From NCBI GenBank assembly GCA_964494805.1, contig CAZBST010000004.1:62001-126000 (forward strand): a DNA stretch of 64,000 nt. Direction: 5' to 3'. The stretch is from CAIYOL01 sp964494805 (GTDB lineage Bacteria > Planctomycetota > Phycisphaerae > Sedimentisphaerales > Anaerobacaceae). Below, in pieces: positions 1 through 8,904 of this stretch; position 1 is the stretch's first letter, and every line of letters starts with the position of its first letter. Below the pieces are notes generated by a model that was given only the letters and a program-made list of their open reading frames with translations, did not search any database and was not told the DNA's origin. The position numbers and the translations under genes were made by a program.

Positions 1-12
1 GAAAGTTAAATT

Positions 13-1626
13 ATGGTCGGCTCACAGGAATTCAGACGCTATCTGGTAAATGTTGATTCCGCCACGACTGGTCAGCTTTTCACTGATTGCCTGGTGGTTG
101 GAGCAGGCATTGCCGGCCTTCGCGCCGCCATCGAAGCGGCACAGCACTGCAGCGTCATTATCCTCTGCAAGGACTCTCTGCGGGAAAGCAACACCTGGAA
201 GGCTCAGGGCGGTATTGCTGCGGTGCTTGATAAAGCAGATACATTTGAATCGCATATAGCCGATACGCTTCATACCGGCTGCGGCCTGTGTAATGAAAAA
301 ATAGTTGATTTAGTTGTTCGGCAGGGGCCGCAGCTTATTCAGCAATTGCTTCACTGGGGTGCTAAGTTCGATTTAATCGACGGCCTCATTGCCACTACCC
401 TCGAAGGAGGGCACACTCACGCCCGCATCGCTCACGCTCACGGCGATGAAACAGGACGCATCATTGCGGAAACCCTCATAAACAAGGTCAGAGAAAATCC
501 GAACGTAAAAATAATAGAAAACTTTTACGCAGTAGATTTAATCACTAACGATGAAAACCGGTGCCTCGGAGTAATCGGCCACGACAATCGCGGCCCACAG
601 ATAATCTGGGCGGCAAACACAATTCTTTCCACCGGTGGTGCAGGTATGCTCTACCGTGAAACTAGCAACCCCGCTGTTGCAACCGCTGACGGTATTGCTA
701 TGGCTTCCCGCGCCGGGGCCGTTCTGCAGGATTTGGAGTTTATGCAGTTTCATCCGACAACGCTTTATATTGCAGGCGCCTCACGCGCCCTGATTACCGA
801 AACGCTCCGCGGCGAGGGAGCTATCCTCGTAGATGGTAACGGCTCGGCGTTTATGAAAGAATACCACGACGCTGCTGAGCTGGCCCCGCGAGACATTGTC
901 AGCAGAGCCATCCTCTCCCAGATGCTCAAGACCGGCTCCACTCACGTCTATCTCGATGTTCGACATCTGGATAAAAAACATTTCACAGAGAGGTTTCCTA
1001 CGATTAGTGAATTGTGCGAAAGTTTCGATATAGACGTCAGCCGGGATTTGATTCCTGTCCGCCCGAGTGCACACTATATTATCGGCGGCATAAAGACCGA
1101 TGCCTCAGCCAGGACAAGCATCACAAATCTTTATGCCTGCGGCGAGGTCGCCTCCACCGGAATGCATGGCGCTAATCGGCTCGGCAGCAACTCCCTGCCA
1201 GAAGGACTTGTCTTCGGAAAAATCGCAGGCCTTTCCGCCTGTGAGGATATAAAGACCGGTAACTCCGGCAGCAAACACCCTTTGATAAAATACCGGATTC
1301 CCCACTCGGACCGTTCCCGCCTCGATACCATCGATGTCCGAAACTCTCTCAGGGCACTTATGTGGCGAAACGTCGGCATCATAAGAAAGGCCCAGCCGCT
1401 CAAAGAGGCACAGGAAATTATCAAATTCTGGCAGCGATACGTGATGGACAAAATCTTCGATTCCCCCTCCGGCTGGGAATGTCAGAATATGCTCACCGTT
1501 TGCCTGCTGATGGCCCGTGCCGCAGAATTAAGGCAGGAAAGCAGGGGCGTCCACTTCAGAAGCGATTTCCCGCAATCTGACGACAAAAACTTTAAAAAAC
1601 ATATCGAAATTAAGCGGGCGGAATAA
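13..1626 (+). CDS. nadB: L-aspartate oxidase
   Basis: Flavoenzyme that oxidises L-aspartate to iminoaspartate, the first step of de novo NAD synthesis; cytoplasmic. The 537-residue product matches the family length (about 520-540). Residues 30-35 are the GAGIAG dinucleotide-binding loop after a beta strand. The His/Arg-rich HTHARIAHAHGDETG segment lies near residues 132-148. A typical fumarate-reductase-fold FAD end, HGANRLGSNSLPEG, is near 385, followed by the helical C-terminal domain. An in-frame TAA at 7-9 rules out a start upstream of 13. No nadA or nadC is seen next to it. The HTH and RGEG motifs favour NadB over succinate dehydrogenase flavoprotein, as does the absence of sdh partners. 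Confidence 0.95.
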   Translation: MVGSQEFRRYLVNVDSATTGQLFTDCLVVGAGIAGLRAAIEAAQHCSVIILCKDSLRESNTWKAQGGIAAVLDKADTFESHIADTLHTGCGLCNEKIVDLVVRQGPQLIQQLLHWGAKFDLIDGLIATTLEGGHTHARIAHAHGDETGRIIAETLINKVRENPNVKIIENFYAVDLITNDENRCLGVIGHDNRGPQIIWAANTILSTGGAGMLYRETSNPAVATADGIAMASRAGAVLQDLEFMQFHPTTLYIAGASRALITETLRGEGAILVDGNGSAFMKEYHDAAELAPRDIVSRAILSQMLKTGSTHVYLDVRHLDKKHFTERFPTISELCESFDIDVSRDLIPVRPSAHYIIGGIKTDASARTSITNLYACGEVASTGMHGANRLGSNSLPEGLVFGKIAGLSACEDIKTGNSGSKHPLIKYRIPHSDRSRLDTIDVRNSLRALMWRNVGIIRKAQPLKEAQEIIKFWQRYVMDKIFDSPSGWECQNMLTVCLLMARAAELRQESRGVHFRSDFPQSDDKNFKKHIEIKRAE

Positions 1627-1693
1627 TCGATATTTTGGTATAATATATACACCCCTGCTGAACAAAACAAAGAATAGAAAATAATAAATAAAA

Positions 1694-2028
1694 AGAGTGG
1701 GTCGGGCGGTCGCCGGTTTGCTTCTGCAGGCCGGAGGAAAGTCCGAGCAGGACAGGGCAACGGTGGTGGCTAACGGCCACCCGGGGCGACCCGCGGGATA
1801 GTGCCACAGAAAATACACAGCCTTTAAGGCAATGGTGAAATGGTGCGGTAAGAGCGCACCGCGTCCCGAGTGATTGGGATGGCAGGGAAAACCCCACCGC
1901 CTGCAAGACTGAATATGCCGGTGCCTCGCCCGGGCGATACCGGCGGGTAGGTCGCATGAGCCGGCTGGTAACAGCCGGCCGAGATAAATGACCGCTTAAA
2001 ACAGAACTCGGCTTACTGACCCGCTCTT
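1694..2028 (+). ncRNA. rnpB: RNase P RNA, bacterial type A
   Basis: Catalytic RNA of RNase P, which removes tRNA 5' leaders. The conserved blocks appear in order: GGAGGAAAGTCCGAGC near 1732, the AGTGCCACAGAAA block near 1800, GGTAAGAGCGCACCG near 1847, and GATAAATGACCG followed by ACAGAACTCGGCTTA near 1983-2014. The two ends pair (AGAGTGGGTC with GACCCGCTCT) as helix P1, and a short T run follows, so P1 may also aid termination. It begins about 70 bases after nadB. The protein partner rnpA is also in this window, at 35846-36292. End positions are read from the P1 pairing and may be off by a few bases. Confidence 0.95.
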
Positions 2029-2082
2029 TTTATTTGATTATTTGTTTGCAGAGTAAAAGACGCCATAGCCGAAAAAACATGG

Positions 2083-2844
2083 CTACTCTTCCAGCGCAAA
2101 TGGGTCTTCGCCGGACCACACGTAGTTGTCAATCTTGATTTTGACCTTCACAATGTCTTCATAAATGCACATCATGATTTTGCCTTTGCCGAGCGTGAGA
2201 TGGTCGAACTGCAAACCACTATCTAGGTCGTTCATTCTCGATGTCAACACAGGTGATCGTTCCAATCTGTACAAAACCGTTCCCAATGTCTGATTGATAA
2301 GCATCCCGCAAATGCCCATCCTTTTATTGTCCACGGCAACCTCGGCTATGTCCTTCCGCATATCCTCTGCGACCTGCTTGAGAATTGCGATTTGCCTTGC
2401 GTCGTCGTTGGCGTATGGCTCATTAAGCAATTTCGGGTCCAATACCATTTCGCTTTTAAAGGCAAGCCTTCGCCTGGGCCAAATAAGCAGACTTTCCGTC
2501 TTTTCATCCACCACAAAGAAACTCTTTCGTTTTGCTGTTAGCTCATTCTCGTCGAAAGTAATCATATCGAACCAGAGTTTGTATCCTTTTTTATTTGTTC
2601 CCTGCAAAGCAATAATGTTTTTGGTCTGACTAATCAGCCCCTGCGCAGGTTCCTCCTGAGTTTCCTCGTCAGGTTCGGTGATAAGGGCAAGCACATCGGC
2701 AGAGGTGGTTTCCTTCAGCTCCGTCTTGCGATAAGCGGTGGAAAGTGTTCTGTCGCCGGGAGAGGCAAAATCAGCCTGGTCGGGGATGGAACAACCGCAT
2801 AAGGCGCAAAGGCATAAGACAGCTAATAATTTTGCAACTCTCAT
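2083..2844 (-). CDS. Predicted lipoprotein of unknown function
   Basis: Product of 253 residues with a short hydrophobic signal ending in the lipobox LCGC (Cys18), so it is probably an envelope lipoprotein. The start at 2844 is chosen because AAGGAG sits 7 bases upstream; a longer frame to 2871 has no such site. The mature part is acidic and has no repeat or catalytic signature I recognise. Lines such as LWFDMITFDENELTAKRKSFFVV loosely recall beta-rich lipoprotein-sorting (LolA-like) folds, but that is only an impression. It stands alone, facing rnpB, with the decayed DUF5684-like sequence upstream of it. Confidence 0.75.
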   Translation of the reverse strand: MRVAKLLAVLCLCALCGCSIPDQADFASPGDRTLSTAYRKTELKETTSADVLALITEPDEETQEEPAQGLISQTKNIIALQGTNKKGYKLWFDMITFDENELTAKRKSFFVVDEKTESLLIWPRRRLAFKSEMVLDPKLLNEPYANDDARQIAILKQVAEDMRKDIAEVAVDNKRMGICGMLINQTLGTVLYRLERSPVLTSRMNDLDSGLQFDHLTLGKGKIMMCIYEDIVKVKIKIDNYVWSGEDPFALEE

Positions 2845-2904
2845 AGTATTTCTCCTTATAATTAAATTCACAGTTATAGGTCGTCTTTATCTTATCGGCC
2901 TTTG

Positions 2905-3160
2905 TCAGGTTGATTGGTCACCCGTAAATGCCAGTATCGGGTAGAAGACAACCGGCACTGCGACCAAAGGCTCTTGCTATGCCGAGTGATACTATAATCG
3001 ACAAAACGGTTCCTGCTAATAACCCCATATATGGAATAAAATCGGAAAAGAACATCAAAAGTTCAAGCCAGCCGGGCCTTGTATATGCCAAAATTCACTA
3101 TACTGCCACAACCGATATCCCTGCTGTGGCAACAGCGTAAGAACAACTGCAAGGCGACAT
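2905..3160 (-). pseudogene. Decayed DUF5684-like small membrane protein gene
   Basis: The 385-base gap between the lipoprotein and ilvC holds a broken gene on the minus strand. One frame reads RPGWLELL then a hydrophobic helix ending SLGIARAFGRSAG (about 2950-3090). The expected ending, FYPILAFTGDQS and a stop at 2905-2907, is in a different frame, so there is at least one frameshift. Upstream, hydrophobic text is interrupted by two stop codons near 3105, and another frame gives IVNFGIYKA. The order KAG-RPGW, ARAFGxS and FYPILAFGD is characteristic, from memory, of the DUF5684 family. A search with the joined frames would test this. Confidence 0.5.
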
Positions 3161-3256
3161 TGTCGTGGGAATAATGGAACTTGATAAGCTGCGGTTCCTG
3201 AGCAGCTGTTTTCCCAGCAGACTCAGGGACGCGAATCGGGGCCGTGAACTGTGGGC

Positions 3257-4261
3257 TTAGACTTCCTTCGAATCTATCCACTTCATCATTTTTCGCAGTT
3301 TCCTGCCGACTGTTTCGAGCTGGCAGTTATGGTCTGCTTCGTACAACTGATTAAACTTCTTCAGTCCCGTCCGGTACTCATTTACCCATTCTTTGGCGAA
3401 CTGGTCGGATGTAATCTCCGACAATATCTTTTTCATTTCCGCTTTTGTTTCCTCGGTGATAATCCTCGGCCCGCGGGTCAGGTCGCCGTATTCGGCGGTG
3501 TTGGATATACTGTATCTCATATAGCTCATCCCGCCCTGATACATAAGGTCGACTATCAGCTTGACCTCGTGCATACATTCGAAGTAGGCTATTTCCGGCT
3601 GATAACCTGCCTCGACTAATGTCTGGAAGCCGGCTTTAATAAGCGATGTAAGTCCGCCGCAGAGAACGCACTGCTCGCCGAACAGGTCCGTTTCGGTCTC
3701 TTCTTTATATGTAGTTTCAATGACTCCTGCTCGTGCGCCTCCGATTCCCCTTGCCCAGGCAAGGGCGATTTGTTTGGCATCGCCGGTGGCGTCCTGCTGG
3801 ACTGCTATCAGGTTAGGGACACCACCTCCTTTTTCGAACTCGCTGCGCACTAAATGCCCCGGGCCTTTGGGTGCAATCATCACAACGTTAACATCCTTTG
3901 GCGGAACGATATACTTAAAATGAATATTAAAGCCGTGACAGAAGCCGAGGGTTTGCCCGGCCGCCAAATTTGGTGCAATTTGCTCGGCATAAACTTTTGC
4001 CTGAACTTCATCCGGAACCGTTACGATAATCAGTGTCGCGCCTTTAATAGCCGTCTTTATATCAGTTGGTTTAAAACCATGTTTCTGAGCGAGTTTATAG
4101 TTATCAGTTCCTTCCAGCTCAGCCACCGCCACTTCAATTCCGCTGTCACGCAGATTCAGACTGTGTGCGTGCCCCTGGCTGCCATAACCGATAACCGCTA
4201 CCTTCTTGCCTTTTAACGCATCTATCGGTGCATCCTTTTCGTAATAAATCTTTAACGCCAT
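3257..4261 (-). CDS. ilvC: Ketol-acid reductoisomerase (NADP+)
   Basis: Second common enzyme of valine/isoleucine synthesis: it isomerises and reduces 2-acetolactate to 2,3-dihydroxy-isovalerate using NADPH and Mg2+. The product is 334 residues, the class I (short) length. Residues 25-32 form the NADP loop GYGSQGHA. CHGFNIHF near 108 and the metal-binding acidic helices LFGEQCVLCGG and ECMHEVKLIVDLMYQGG follow in the all-helical C-terminal domain. AAGGAG lies 10 bases before the ATG. No ilvBN or leu genes adjoin it, so it is a single-gene unit here. Confidence 0.97.
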   Translation of the reverse strand: MALKIYYEKDAPIDALKGKKVAVIGYGSQGHAHSLNLRDSGIEVAVAELEGTDNYKLAQKHGFKPTDIKTAIKGATLIIVTVPDEVQAKVYAEQIAPNLAAGQTLGFCHGFNIHFKYIVPPKDVNVVMIAPKGPGHLVRSEFEKGGGVPNLIAVQQDATGDAKQIALAWARGIGGARAGVIETTYKEETETDLFGEQCVLCGGLTSLIKAGFQTLVEAGYQPEIAYFECMHEVKLIVDLMYQGGMSYMRYSISNTAEYGDLTRGPRIITEETKAEMKKILSEITSDQFAKEWVNEYRTGLKKFNQLYEADHNCQLETVGRKLRKMMKWIDSKEV

Positions 4262-4535
4262 AGCTTAAAATCTCCTTATTTTCCAAATAAAGATTGCCAT
4301 TTCATCATTCATTTGCTCCGAAAGATAAACATTATATTAGAAGTCTCTTTTCAAGCAAGAACTTTTACACTTTAATCACTACAGCGGCATAAGCAATAGG
4401 CCTTTATGGGACGCAGTATCGCAGAAACAACCGCTTATTAGGCCGCTGGCTGGAAATTGCAGGCTCTATGTTAAATAACCCCCATTTATAGCCGAATAAA
4501 GACACAGCCACGGTACAAATAACGGGGACTATAAA

Positions 4536-5114
4536 ATGGCAAAAGGGAAAAATGTATTAACGACCGGTGACGTGGCCAGAATTTGTAATGTTGCTCCACG
4601 AACGGTCTCGAAGTGGTTTGATAGCGGTCAGTTAAAGGGCTACCGCATACCAGGCAGTAAAGACCGGCGAATACCGGTGAGTGAGTTGGCTCGCTTTATG
4701 AAAGCCAATAATATGCCTGCGACGATGCTTCCTGCCGGCAAAATTCGGGTTCTCATAGCCGACAGTGACGGCGATACAGCATCGGCTTTGGCGGATACTT
4801 TGCAAACCAAGGCCGATTACGAAGTGCAAATCGCACGGAATAATTTTGAGGTTGGCGTAATCGCCCAAAAATTTATCCCACACGTTTTATTGGTAAGCCT
4901 TTTGGCTGAAGGTATAGATGCAACAGACATTTGCAAAAGCATCCGCAGCAATGAGGATTTGCAGACTGTCAAGGTCGTAGCCCTTGCAAAACAGTTAAGC
5001 GACTCTGAGTCCGCAGCTTTACTGCAGAAGGGTTTTGACGGCTGCATATCCAACCCCGCCAACATCACCAAAGTTGTAAAGGAAATCGAAGAAACCACCG
5101 CGATTATCTATTAG
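4536..5114 (+). CDS. Excisionase-type HTH protein with degenerate receiver domain
   Basis: Predicted DNA-binding regulator of 192 residues. Residues 7-55 form a MerR/excisionase-like winged helix (TTGDVARICNVAPRTVSKW, then GYRIPGSKDRRIP). Residues 70-190 resemble a response-regulator receiver: beta1 ends in the acidic RVLIADSDGD. The usual phospho-acceptor strand (LLLDL) reads HVLLVSLLAEG, so the Asp is replaced by Ser, while the beta5 region KVVALAKQ keeps Lys. It is therefore probably a receiver that is not controlled by phosphorylation. GGGGA lies about 7 bases before the ATG. This architecture is common in planctomycetes (from memory). No histidine kinase lies nearby. Confidence 0.75.
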   Translation: MAKGKNVLTTGDVARICNVAPRTVSKWFDSGQLKGYRIPGSKDRRIPVSELARFMKANNMPATMLPAGKIRVLIADSDGDTASALADTLQTKADYEVQIARNNFEVGVIAQKFIPHVLLVSLLAEGIDATDICKSIRSNEDLQTVKVVALAKQLSDSESAALLQKGFDGCISNPANITKVVKEIEETTAIIY

Positions 5115-5156
5115 AAGCCGCAGACCGGTAATTACCAGTCACCGATTACCAACCCC

Positions 5157-5699
5157 CTATTTTACCTTTTTTTGCAGCATCCGGGCCTGCAATCTTATTA
5201 ACTCCTCGGCACTGACCGTCTTTTCACGCAAATCACCTAAGATTACTCTATACTCACCATTGGGAAGCTTCCATTGTACCAGCACCGCATCACTGTCTTG
5301 CGGGTCAACGCTGTCTCCATAATACACAACGTCTGTGAACTTTTGAGCGATATACTCGTATCTTGCCTTGGCGGTCGACACATTGCTCCTGTCGTCATTG
5401 ATACCACCCAAACAATATTTTATCAGCAGTTTGCCGCCCTGATATATACCATTGCTCTCCTGACCTCGACCACCAAAAAAATTCGCAAACAGAATCATCG
5501 TTACAATTATCGCTGCTGCTGCCGCTAATTTGCTTATCCTTAAATCTATAATAATATTGACGGTGTTCAATCCGCCTCTGTGCGCTGAAAGATGCTGTGG
5601 GATTTGGTGCTTTATATCTTCGGCAAGATAAGGATGAGCCGGTTCTGCTGTTGCATCCGCCAGTTCATTCAATAACTTTTCCAGTTTTTCTTCATTCAT
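5157..5699 (-). CDS. Membrane protein downstream of ECF sigma, possible anti-sigma factor
   Basis: The 180-residue product has an acidic N-terminus (MNEEKLEKLLNELADA), one transmembrane helix at about 56-76 and an extracytoplasmic C-terminal part of about 100 residues. The ATG overlaps the stop of the preceding sigma-factor gene (ATGA at 5696-5699), so the two are almost certainly co-translated. That position and topology suggest an anti-sigma factor, but there is no ZAS zinc motif (HxxxCxxC), so binding to the sigma factor is inferred only from context. The outer part has no family I recognise. Confidence 0.6.
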   Translation of the reverse strand: MNEEKLEKLLNELADATAEPAHPYLAEDIKHQIPQHLSAHRGGLNTVNIIIDLRISKLAAAAAIIVTMILFANFFGGRGQESNGIYQGGKLLIKYCLGGINDDRSNVSTAKARYEYIAQKFTDVVYYGDSVDPQDSDAVLVQWKLPNGEYRVILGDLREKTVSAEELIRLQARMLQKKVK

Positions 5700-6271
5700 A
5701 ACAGCTCTCCGTCTTCGCTGAAGTACCTTTTTAAGATTTTTAATGCCCTGTTCAACCTGCTTTTAAAAGTGCCGCACCTTACGCCGGCGGCCTCAGCCGC
5801 CTCGACAATCGTCAGGTGCTGCATATAGTGCAGAACAACTGCCTGCCTTAATTTCATCGGCAGCTCTGCAACAGCGTTTTTCAGTCGCCCAAGCTGCTCC
5901 AAATGTCCGGTTTTCTCAGGCTCCGGGTCACTGCCGTCCGGCACATCAATCCCATCGATGCTGACCGCTTTTCTGACTTTGTGCCCGCGCCAGTACAGTT
6001 TTGAAAGATTACCGGCAATTCGATACATCCAGCTGTTTAATGTTTTTCCGCTTCTGAGCTGTCCTATATGTTGCCAGGCCGCCAAAAAGCTTTCCTGGGT
6101 CAGGTCCTCACTGACTTGGCTGCTATGGCCCAGTCTTCTGAAAAACACATAAAGCTGCTCATAATATATGTCAACGAGCTCAGCTGCAGCTGCACGGTTT
6201 CCTGCTCTCAACCGGGCAGCGAGAGAATCACGCCTTTGCTCCGATTTGTCGGACGAATCCGAATACTCCAT
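5696..6271 (-). CDS. ECF-type RNA polymerase sigma factor
   Basis: Group 4 sigma factor of 191 residues that would direct RNA polymerase to a small regulon. Region 2 spans about residues 30-100 (YYEQLYVFFRRLG, EDLTQESFLAAW, TLNSWMYRIAGNL). After a linker, region 4 (about 125-185) contains the helix-turn-helix LTIVEAAEAAGVRCGTFKSRLNRAL. It forms a two-gene unit with the overlapping membrane protein downstream, the usual sigma/anti-sigma arrangement. Upstream, GGAAC lies 16 bases before GCATC on the minus strand near 6310-6340. This could be an ECF-type autoregulatory promoter, but the match is weak. Confidence 0.88.
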   Translation of the reverse strand: MEYSDSSDKSEQRRDSLAARLRAGNRAAAAELVDIYYEQLYVFFRRLGHSSQVSEDLTQESFLAAWQHIGQLRSGKTLNSWMYRIAGNLSKLYWRGHKVRKAVSIDGIDVPDGSDPEPEKTGHLEQLGRLKNAVAELPMKLRQAVVLHYMQHLTIVEAAEAAGVRCGTFKSRLNRALKILKRYFSEDGELL

Positions 6272-6447
6272 ATTGCTCCCAAGGCCTCGCTGCCAATTTA
6301 TAAGATGCGCAAAACCGGCCTTCTGTTCCGTAAATTCCGTATTTTTTCACTATTTTCGGGCTACTTTGCCCAAAAAAACATTATACCCTAATTTCGATTT
6401 TACTGCAATGACTGGGCTAACAAACAGGGGGAAATGCCATAAAATAC

Positions 6448-7467
6448 TTATTGGACCTGCTCTTTTTTACGCAAAACAGCAAACACCAGAACCGCCAGAA
6501 GAACCACTGCTGATATGTGTTTAACCGCTGGCGGCAGCATCCATATATGATGAGCCGAATGTCCGAGACTAACGCTGCTTATAATATGGTCTAACAGCAC
6601 GCCGCTTAGCAGGGCACAGCCGGCAACGGTGGCAAGGTATGTAATTGCGGCGGCCCTGCCCATAATTTGCCAGATGGTTACGAAGGATGCGGCATTGGTG
6701 GCTGGGCCCGTCATTAGAAACACCAGCGCCGCCCCGGGCGTCAAACCCTTCATCATAAGTGCCGCTGCAATCGGGACAGAGGCTGTCGCACAAACATACA
6801 TCGGTACACCCAGGACCATCATTACCACCATTGCAAAGATGCCCGTTCCGAGTTTGTCTGCAAAGAAGCCGTCCGGCACGAGCGCCGAGATAAAGGCCGC
6901 AACAACTAATCCGAGCAGCATTGCCTTGCCGATGTCCCGCGGGAGTGTGACAAAACCGTATTTGAATGCTCGCGTAATTCGGCTGCCGGAGTGTTCGCCG
7001 CTGCAGCATTCATCTGTGCAGTGCTGCCTCTGCTGCACATCGCTTTCAGAAGGACGCCCGAACAGATTGACCAGAGCCCCGCCGACAATGCCGGTAGCAA
7101 ATGCCGCCAACGGCCGGAATATCGCAAAGACCGGGCCTAAAAGACTGTAAGTTACAAGGATGCTGTCAACGCCGGTCTGTGGCGTCGAAAGCAAGAACGA
7201 TACCGCCGCCCCTTTGCTGGCGCCGTGTTTATGAAGTGACATTGTAACGGGAATAACGCTGCACGAGCACAATGGTAGCGGCACTCCGAAAAGAGAGGCC
7301 TTTATGACTTGCCAAATCCCTGCGCCGCCTAAGTGCTTTTCAACAAGCCGTTGCGATATAAGCACCGAAAGAACACCCGCCATAAAAAAGCCGAAAAGCA
7401 GATACGGCGACATCTCCACTGCCGTCCCCCAGAAATCACTCAGTATGGATACAATAAATTCCTTCAT
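6448..7467 (-). CDS. SO_0444/ArsP-type metal efflux permease
   Basis: Polytopic inner-membrane permease of 339 residues, of the predicted-permease family that includes the SO_0444 Cu/Zn exporters and ArsP. It has two halves of hydrophobic helices. The first half carries PLCSCSVIP (64-73), the hallmark Cys pair of the family; the second carries GVPMYVCATASVPIA and GPATNAAS. The central cytoplasmic loop holds a Cys/His cluster (C150, C154, C155, H159) that could bind the metal. The substrate cannot be told from sequence; Cu, Zn or organic arsenic are family precedents. It stands alone, with no ArsR-type regulator beside it. Confidence 0.82.
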   Translation of the reverse strand: MKEFIVSILSDFWGTAVEMSPYLLFGFFMAGVLSVLISQRLVEKHLGGAGIWQVIKASLFGVPLPLCSCSVIPVTMSLHKHGASKGAAVSFLLSTPQTGVDSILVTYSLLGPVFAIFRPLAAFATGIVGGALVNLFGRPSESDVQQRQHCTDECCSGEHSGSRITRAFKYGFVTLPRDIGKAMLLGLVVAAFISALVPDGFFADKLGTGIFAMVVMMVLGVPMYVCATASVPIAAALMMKGLTPGAALVFLMTGPATNAASFVTIWQIMGRAAAITYLATVAGCALLSGVLLDHIISSVSLGHSAHHIWMLPPAVKHISAVVLLAVLVFAVLRKKEQVQ

Positions 7468-7516
7468 AATAGAAACTACGTATCCCGAAAAAAGAGGTGC
7501 GAAGTTCAGACAGCCT

Positions 7517-8782
7517 TTATTTTCTCAATGCTTGTGCAAGGTCGCCAATCAAATCTTCGACGTCTTCGACTCCGACCGCAAGCCGGAAGAGAGTATCGGT
7601 TATTCCCAGCTTATAGCGTTGTTTACGCGAGTAATCGTAGTAGCTCACTAATGCCGGATGAGTTATCAGCGTTTCAACCCCGCCCAAACTCGGCCCGATA
7701 TAACACAGTTTCAAAGCGTCCAAAAATCGCTTCGCATCGCGGAGCGTCCCCTTCATCTCGAAAGTAACAACACCGCCGCCGCCAGCCATCTGCTCAATTG
7801 CGATTCTGTAATGACGATGGCTTTTCAAAAAAGGATAATAGACTCTTCTAACTCGTGGATGGCCTTCGAGAAAACCGGCTATCTTCAATGCGGTTTCATT
7901 TTGCTTTTCCACCCGCAGCGGAAACGTCTTAAGCCCACGCAAAAGAAGATAACAGCAGTGAGGGTCGATAAGACCGCCCATAGACTTGTGCAGGTCGCGT
8001 ATCTTCTCAATTAATTTTTCCTCACCCAGAACTGCTCCTGCCAGAATATCATTATGTCCCCCGAGATACTTCGTCGCACTATGCAGAACAAGGTCTATCC
8101 CGAATTCCAGCGGCCTTTGATTAAATGGCGTGGCAAATGTGCTGTCTATAAGCGTTAGAACATTATGCCTCTTCGCAATTTTTTTGATTTTAACAAGGTC
8201 GAAGATATTCAAATAAGGATTGGTCGGCGATTCAGAAAAAATAAGCCGCGTGTTCTTCCTTACGGCTCTTTCGAGAACATCATATTTCCCGAACGGAACA
8301 ATCGTGCATCCGATTCCGAACTGTTTCAGGTAACTCTGGCAAAATTCCAGCGTCTTTTTGTAGCTGTCGTCGGTAATAACAATATGGTCGCCCGACCTTA
8401 CTAAAGTGAGAATGGTCGTTGTTATTGCGCTCATCCCCGATGAGAAGACAACGCAGCTCTCTGCTCCTTCGAGGTCAGCCAGCCGCCTCTCGGCGATTTG
8501 CGCCGTCGGATTGCCGTATCTGCCGTACTCGAAATGCTCCATTCCTTTCTTGGTAAAGTCCTCGATGTGCTTACTGTCTCGGAACGTAAATGTCGAGGTC
8601 TGCACAATCGGCGTCGTTATCGAGTCCGCGTATTTTCTTCTCGGCTCGCCCGAATGAATCGCACGGGTAGCGATTGACCAATTTCTCGTTCCGGTTTTTA
8701 TTTTGCCGGTTTTCTTAGCCATTACTTTTTCCCTGTCTAAAAACCAGTGCCTCAAATCAGGCGTTAATTTTTCTGCCTTCAT
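7517..8782 (-). CDS. Cys/Met metabolism PLP-dependent enzyme (cystathionine gamma-synthase/lyase type)
   Basis: Fold-type I PLP enzyme of sulfur amino-acid metabolism. The product has 421 residues from the ATG at 8782, where AAGG precedes it. A second ATG 20 codons in (8722) would give 401 residues, closer to the family norm, so the start is uncertain. EYGRYGNPT (85-93) contacts the neighbouring subunit and phosphate, FSSGMSA (113-119) binds the cofactor phosphate, and DSTFATP with HSATKYLGGHND places the PLP lysine at 238. The family does not separate cystathionine gamma-synthase, cystathionine gamma-lyase and O-acetylhomoserine sulfhydrylase by motif alone. No met or cys gene adjoins it. 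Confidence 0.85.
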   Translation of the reverse strand: MKAEKLTPDLRHWFLDREKVMAKKTGKIKTGTRNWSIATRAIHSGEPRRKYADSITTPIVQTSTFTFRDSKHIEDFTKKGMEHFEYGRYGNPTAQIAERRLADLEGAESCVVFSSGMSAITTTILTLVRSGDHIVITDDSYKKTLEFCQSYLKQFGIGCTIVPFGKYDVLERAVRKNTRLIFSESPTNPYLNIFDLVKIKKIAKRHNVLTLIDSTFATPFNQRPLEFGIDLVLHSATKYLGGHNDILAGAVLGEEKLIEKIRDLHKSMGGLIDPHCCYLLLRGLKTFPLRVEKQNETALKIAGFLEGHPRVRRVYYPFLKSHRHYRIAIEQMAGGGGVVTFEMKGTLRDAKRFLDALKLCYIGPSLGGVETLITHPALVSYYDYSRKQRYKLGITDTLFRLAVGVEDVEDLIGDLAQALRK

Positions 8783-8875
8783 ATTGTAGCTGACCTTCTA
8801 AAAAATGGCAAGCATTGAAAATTTACAGCACTCTCCAATGTTCAACAATCAACTTCCACCGCAATTTTCGGTTAG

Positions 8876-8904
8876 CCCCGCCATTTTAATGGCGGGGTTT
8901 GTTT
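8876..8904 (+). terminator. Perfect GC-rich hairpin, terminator-like
   Basis: CCCCGCCATT and its reverse complement AATGGCGGGG flank a two-base centre, giving an uninterrupted stem, followed on the plus strand by TTTGTTT. No plus-strand gene ends nearby, so it may belong to an unannotated transcript or to the repeat-like stretch that follows. Confidence 0.5.

Noticed and set aside
6272..6447. ECF-type promoter GGAAC-16-GCATC upstream of the sigma gene
   Set aside because: The -10 part is not the usual CGTC-type element, so the match is weak and not listed as a feature.
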